8,913 nucleotides of DNA from CAYFUF01 sp964394795 (GTDB lineage: Bacteria; Bacillota; Clostridia; Tissierellales; Peptoniphilaceae), in assembly GCA_964394795.1 (NCBI GenBank), contig CAYMYX010000049.1, positions 1 to 8,913 of the forward strand. The letters run 5' to 3'. The position numbers and the translations under genes are program-made. Positions 5,707-8,913 of the stretch are shown in pieces; positions within the stretch are counted from its first letter, which is position 1, and each line of letters starts with the position of its first letter. Below the pieces are notes generated by a model that saw only the letters and a program-made list of their open reading frames with translations, had not been told where the DNA came from and searched no databases.

Positions 5707-7788
5707 ATGAATAAAGCATTGTATCGAGTGTATCGACCACAGACTTTCGATGAGGTCCGTGATCAGAAAAGCATAACCAATCTATTGAAGAATCAGGTCC
5801 ACACGGGCAACATTGGCCACGCCTACCTGTTCTCCGGCTCGCGAGGAACGGGAAAGACGTCCTGTGCCAAGATCTTTTCGCGTGCCGTGAATTGCCTGAA
5901 CCCCGTAGGCGGCAATCCTTGCAACGAATGTGAGAATTGCCGGGCCATCCTCGACGAAACCACCATGGACGTCGTCGAAATGGATGCCGCTTCCAACCGT
6001 GGTATCGACGATGTCCGCGACCTCCGGGACAAGGTCATCTACCCTCCAACCCAGCTAAAATACAAGGTCTACATCATCGATGAGGCTCACATGATCACCA
6101 ACGACGCCTTTAACGCCCTCCTAAAAATTATGGAGGAGCCACCCGAGCACCTCATCTTCATCCTGGCCACCACCGAGCTGGAAAAAATTCCCATTACGAT
6201 TCTTTCTCGTACACAACGTTACGAGTTCAAGCGCATAGATTTACAAGCCATCGAGGACAACGTCCGAGACATCACCGCCCAGATGGGCAGGAAAATTGAC
6301 GATGAGGCAATCCGCTCCATCGCCATTGCCGCAGATGGGGCCATGCGAGATGCCCTATCTCTCCTCGACCAGGTCATGACCAACGAGGTCGACGTCATTA
6401 CCCAAGAAACCGTGGACTCCGTTCTAGGCACAGTTGGCTTCTCCGCAATCTACCAACTGACGGATATGATCTTCAAAAACCAAAGGAAGCAAGCTCTTCA
6501 GCGGATGGAGGAGATCCTTCAATCCGGTAAAGACGCAGAAAACTTCCTCAAAGAGATGATTGCCTACTTCCGCCTCCTGCTCCTCTACAAGGCGACGGAA
6601 GATATCTCCATCTTGCAAACTGACCTTGATCAAGCCAACCAGATTCAAGAGCTTTGCAAGCAGGTTGAAGTTCAACGAATTCTCGATTCCATCGAAATCC
6701 TGCTCGAAACCGAGCAGTGGATGAGACGGTCAGACTACGGGCAAATCCTCATGGAAACTACTGTCATCAAGCTCATCAACCACAAGTCGATGAAGGACCT
6801 CAACTCCCGCATCGAATCCCTCGAAGCCAAGCTCGCTACCATCGAACGGTGGCAGATTCCCGAAGTCGTCGTCCAAAATGAAGTGGCGGACATTCTTGGG
6901 GAGTGGAAGCGGGAGGGGACTTTGGTCGTTGCGCCGGCAAGTTCTTTCCAAACGCAGAGCTCTACCCAGCATGACGCAATAGCTGCGATAGAAGCTGTAA
7001 GTCAGCGGGAAGAGGGTGAACATGCACCTGACCAAGTAGCAGCTCCAGAACCTGAGGAAGAGATTCAAGAGGAATCCTTTGTTGAAGAGGTAGACGTTCA
7101 AAAAGAAGAACCCAAGGCTGTTGAGCCTGAACCAGTGGAGCAGCCTGAAGCAAAAGTTGAGGCAAAGGCGGAAGCTAGTAAAACCAAAATCTACAAACGA
7201 AAGAACCCCTTTGAACAGGACCCCATCCGTTGGATCGACGAACGGTCGGCCGATTTCTATGGCAAGCTTAACGACAAGGCCGCCCTTCGCCAAGAGCTTG
7301 TAGGTCGGTTTGAAGAAGTTCTTACCTATAAGGATCAAGTTTGGTTCATCTATCCTGACAAAGAAGTTTTTCTCATTCAGGTTATCGGCGTAAAAGCGCC
7401 GGAGATTGAGGATACCCTCGAAGAAATGGTCGGAGTAAAATACCAGGTCCATGTCGCCACCCGAAGCGATGTGCCTACTCATGTCCTCGAAGGGGATGAT
7501 GACGAAGCCTATGTCGAAGAACCTGTTCTAGATGGGGACGATAGTGGGGAAGACGGAGGGATGGCCCAAGAAATGGACGCCCAGCCCGTGGTGGAAGAAC
7601 CAGAACCTGTTGAGCCCGAACCCCAACCTGAAGAAAAACAAGGTGAAGAAAAGCAAACTGAAGAAAAGCAAGCTGAAGAAAAGCAAGCTGAAGAAAAGCA
7701 AACTGAAGCAAAGGACCCCATTCAAGAAAAGTTGGAGCAGTTGATTCCTGCAGACCTTCTTGAAATTCAAGAGGGCGATTCGAACTAA
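5707..7788 (+). CDS. dnaX: DNA polymerase III subunit tau (clamp loader ATPase)
   Basis: DnaX is the ATPase of the clamp loader that places the sliding clamp on DNA and links it to the polymerase. The 693-residue product has an AAA+ core: Walker A GSRGTGKT (44-51), four zinc-finger cysteines (63, 72, 75, 78), Walker B IIDEAH (123-128) and the arginine finger Arg168 in an SRT motif where SRC is more usual. Domains II-III run to about 360, followed by a short coiled-coil-like stretch (364-380). The C-terminal part is long: an acidic linker (435-490), a probably folded segment (497-586), a second acidic stretch (594-669) with five pentapeptide repeats, and a short final helix. That exceeds the roughly 560 residues of Bacillus subtilis DnaX. 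GGAGG lies five bases before the ATG. No A-AAA-AAG slippery site is present, so a frameshifted gamma form is not indicated. Confidence 0.95.
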   Translation: MNKALYRVYRPQTFDEVRDQKSITNLLKNQVHTGNIGHAYLFSGSRGTGKTSCAKIFSRAVNCLNPVGGNPCNECENCRAILDETTMDVVEMDAASNRGIDDVRDLRDKVIYPPTQLKYKVYIIDEAHMITNDAFNALLKIMEEPPEHLIFILATTELEKIPITILSRTQRYEFKRIDLQAIEDNVRDITAQMGRKIDDEAIRSIAIAADGAMRDALSLLDQVMTNEVDVITQETVDSVLGTVGFSAIYQLTDMIFKNQRKQALQRMEEILQSGKDAENFLKEMIAYFRLLLLYKATEDISILQTDLDQANQIQELCKQVEVQRILDSIEILLETEQWMRRSDYGQILMETTVIKLINHKSMKDLNSRIESLEAKLATIERWQIPEVVVQNEVADILGEWKREGTLVVAPASSFQTQSSTQHDAIAAIEAVSQREEGEHAPDQVAAPEPEEEIQEESFVEEVDVQKEEPKAVEPEPVEQPEAKVEAKAEASKTKIYKRKNPFEQDPIRWIDERSADFYGKLNDKAALRQELVGRFEEVLTYKDQVWFIYPDKEVFLIQVIGVKAPEIEDTLEEMVGVKYQVHVATRSDVPTHVLEGDDDEAYVEEPVLDGDDSGEDGGMAQEMDAQPVVEEPEPVEPEPQPEEKQGEEKQTEEKQAEEKQAEEKQTEAKDPIQEKLEQLIPADLLEIQEGDSN
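7630..7704 (+). repeat. Five tandem 15-bp repeats in dnaX encoding EEKQ(A/T/G)
   Basis: Five consecutive copies of a GAAGAAAAGCAAGCT-like unit start at 7630, 7645, 7660, 7675 and 7690. The two central copies are identical, and the others differ at one or a few bases. They encode residues 642-666 of DnaX. The unit length is a multiple of three, so copy changes keep the frame. Confidence 0.92.
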
Positions 7789-7807
7789 GGCCCATATTTG
7801 CTATAAT
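7779..7807 (+). promoter_or_regulatory. Promoter of ybaB-recR overlapping the end of dnaX
   Basis: A perfect TATAAT (7802-7807) carries an extended -10 TGC directly upstream. TTCGAA (7779-7784), three of six matches, lies 17 bases before it as the -35 and falls within the last dnaX codons. Transcription would start near 7814, about 45 bases before ybaB. ybaB and recR can thus be expressed apart from dnaX, though no terminator prevents readthrough. Confidence 0.75.
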
Positions 7808-7858
7808 AGACCTATCAAAGAAAAAGATATTACACCGACGAAATTGGAGGAGGATAAC

Positions 7859-8194
7859 ATGGCAAGAGGAAGACAATTTGGCGGCGGCGGAAACATGAAT
7901 AACATGATGAAGCAGATGCAAAAATTGCAAAAGCAGATGGAAGAGGCACAAGAGAAAGTCAACGAGACTGAACTTGAAGCGACTGCCGGTGGCGGGATGG
8001 TCACCGTCCGCATCAACGGAAATAAGGAAGTCCTTAGCATCGAACTTGATCCTGAAATCGTCGATCCGGACGATGTCGAAATGCTTCAAGATATGATTCT
8101 CGTTGCGGTCAACGACGCTATGAATAAAGCCAACGAACTACAAGACAAAGAAGTCGGCGGCTTGACCGGCGGACTAAACATTCCAGGTCTATAA
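7859..8194 (+). CDS. ybaB: YbaB/EbfC-family nucleoid-associated protein
   Basis: YbaB/EbfC proteins are small dimeric DNA-binding proteins of the nucleoid; their precise role is unsettled, but their genes sit next to recR in many bacteria. This one has 111 residues, normal for the family. It has a Gly-rich N-terminus, a Met/Gln/Lys-rich helix (about 13-36, MNNMMKQMQKLQKQMEEAQ), the conserved VTVRINGNKEVLSIELDPE strand region and a C-terminal helix ending in a Gly/Leu-rich tail. The start is ATG 7859-7861, five bases after AGGAGG (7848-7853). The frame is open further upstream to 7760, but that would overlap dnaX and adds no family sequence. Its TAA shares one base with the recR ATG, which points to translational coupling. 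Confidence 0.95.
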   Translation: MARGRQFGGGGNMNNMMKQMQKLQKQMEEAQEKVNETELEATAGGGMVTVRINGNKEVLSIELDPEIVDPDDVEMLQDMILVAVNDAMNKANELQDKEVGGLTGGLNIPGL

Positions 8195-8832
8195 TGAACG
8201 AGTTTCCTGAATCCCTAGAAAATCTCATCGAGCAGTACCGAAAGTTACCGACGATTGGTAAAAAAACAGCCCAACGCCTTGCTTTGCATACCGTTGGGCT
8301 TGAAGATTTTCAAATCGACAACTTCATTTCGGTTCTTCGCGATGTAAAAGAAAAGATCCACCACTGTTCTGTCTGTGGCAACATCACCGAGCAGGAAGTC
8401 TGCTCCATCTGTGCCGACAGAAGTCGTGACCACTCCACTATCTGTGTGGTGGAGGATATCACCAATCTGATCGCCATCGAGCGAGGCGGAAGCTACCGAG
8501 GCACCTATCATGTCCTGGACGGTCTCCTGTCTCCGATGCAAGACTTCGGTCCCGATCAAATTGGCGTCGATAACCTGCTCGACCGAATGCAAGCATCAGC
8601 CAACCTGCCCGGCACCGACGACAGCGACCAGAAAGTGAAGGAAGTCATCCTGGCCATCTCCGCCACCGTTGAAGGCGAAACGACTATGCTCTTCCTCGCC
8701 GAGCTGCTCAAGAAGTTTGACGTCAAGGTCACTCGGATTGCCAGCGGTATCCCCGTCGGCGGCAGTCTCGAATACTACGACGAGCTTACCTTATCCAGAG
8801 CCCTGGAAGACCGCCGAGGCATGGGGGACTAA
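8194..8832 (+). CDS. recR: Recombination mediator protein RecR
   Basis: RecR acts with RecO and RecF to load RecA on single-stranded gaps during recombinational repair. The 212-residue product shows the family order: N-terminal helix-hairpin-helix (LPTIGKKTAQRLALH, 18-32), a four-cysteine zinc finger (Cys58, 61, 70, 73), and a Toprim domain with VVED (85-88), YRGTYHVLDGLLSP and TVEGETT (158-164), then SGIPVGGSLEYYDELTLSRAL near the end. It is about 12 residues longer than the usual 198-200; the extra part is a polar loop around 133-146 inside the Toprim domain. The stretch before TVEGE reads ISA where NP is more common. ATG 8194 overlaps the ybaB stop in TAATG and has only a weak Shine-Dalgarno (AGG), so translation probably depends on ybaB. 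No terminator follows before the tRNA. Confidence 0.95.
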   Translation: MNEFPESLENLIEQYRKLPTIGKKTAQRLALHTVGLEDFQIDNFISVLRDVKEKIHHCSVCGNITEQEVCSICADRSRDHSTICVVEDITNLIAIERGGSYRGTYHVLDGLLSPMQDFGPDQIGVDNLLDRMQASANLPGTDDSDQKVKEVILAISATVEGETTMLFLAELLKKFDVKVTRIASGIPVGGSLEYYDELTLSRALEDRRGMGD

Positions 8833-8846
8833 CCTTTCCCAAAAAC

Positions 8847-8875
8847 TTGCAAAAGCCATCCACATTGTTTATAAT
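8847..8875 (+). promoter_or_regulatory. Sigma-A promoter of the downstream tRNA gene
   Basis: TTGCAA (8847-8852; four of six matches) and a perfect TATAAT (8870-8875) are separated by exactly 17 bases. Transcription should begin near 8882, only a few bases before the mature tRNA 5' end at 8886. Confidence 0.85.
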
Positions 8876-8885
8876 ATTTGAACGC

Positions 8886-8913
8886 GGGCCATTAGCTCAG
8901 TTGGTTAGAGTGC
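8886..8913 (+). tRNA. tRNA gene, 5' part only, cut by the window end (possibly Ile)
   Basis: The start of a tRNA is visible: a seven-base acceptor strand GGGCCAT (8886-8892), TA at positions 8-9, then the D-arm GCTC-AGTTGGTTA-GAGT, whose stems pair with one G-U. The anticodon lies beyond the window. A GGGCC acceptor with a TGGTTA D-loop resembles bacterial tRNA-Ile(GAU), but the identity cannot be confirmed. Confidence 0.85.

Noticed and set aside
7096..7106. A-rich stretch in dnaX as a programmed frameshift site for a gamma subunit
   Set aside because: The run is only A5G and in phase reads CAA AAA GAA, not A-AAA-AAG; no stimulating hairpin or internal Shine-Dalgarno sequence is evident.
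6730..7482. 250-codon open frame antisense to dnaX
   Set aside because: It lies wholly opposite a certain dnaX coding region, has no recognisable motif and follows from dnaX codon composition.
7760..7858. N-terminal extension of YbaB overlapping dnaX
   Set aside because: A strong AGGAGG sits five bases before ATG 7859, where the family sequence begins; the extension would also begin upstream of the predicted ybaB promoter start.

Overview
The window looks like ordinary chromosome from a Gram-positive bacterium of the Bacillota. The signs are: promoters of the TTGACA/TATAAT type with 17-bp spacers; strong AAGGAGG ribosome binding sites; hairpin-plus-U-run terminators; a membrane-anchored HtrA; and the conserved dnaX-ybaB-recR cluster. 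I cannot place the family from sequence alone. No insertion sequence, phage gene, CRISPR array or attachment site is visible.

Layout. Bases 1-63 may be the 3' end of a plus-strand gene, closed by a bidirectional terminator at about 74-117. On the minus strand lies nrdJ, a coenzyme-B12-dependent (class II) ribonucleotide reductase. Its leader is long and carries an NrdR-type operator, a probable promoter and a terminator hairpin ahead of the gene. The roughly 500-base gap between nrdJ and htrA holds divergent promoters. The plus-strand gene htrA encodes a membrane-anchored serine protease and ends at its own terminator. A MarR-family repressor and a pirin follow as a two-gene operon under a textbook promoter with a 22-bp palindromic operator, ended by a hairpin terminator. 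Next come dnaX (clamp-loader tau subunit), ybaB and recR. An extra promoter overlaps the dnaX stop codon, and ybaB and recR overlap by one base. The window ends inside a tRNA gene that has its own strong promoter.

How the genes fit together. nrdJ supplies dNTPs without needing oxygen. dnaX, ybaB and recR serve replication and recombinational repair. htrA handles misfolded proteins outside the membrane. The MarR-pirin pair looks like a self-contained autoregulated stress or metabolite-response unit.

I see no clear undescribed multi-gene system. The points most worth a second look are regulatory: a possible attenuator in the nrdJ leader; a hairpin between the Shine-Dalgarno sequence and the start codon of htrA, with an upstream in-frame start closed by UAG; the MarR operator; and an unusually long acidic, repeat-bearing C-terminus of DnaX.
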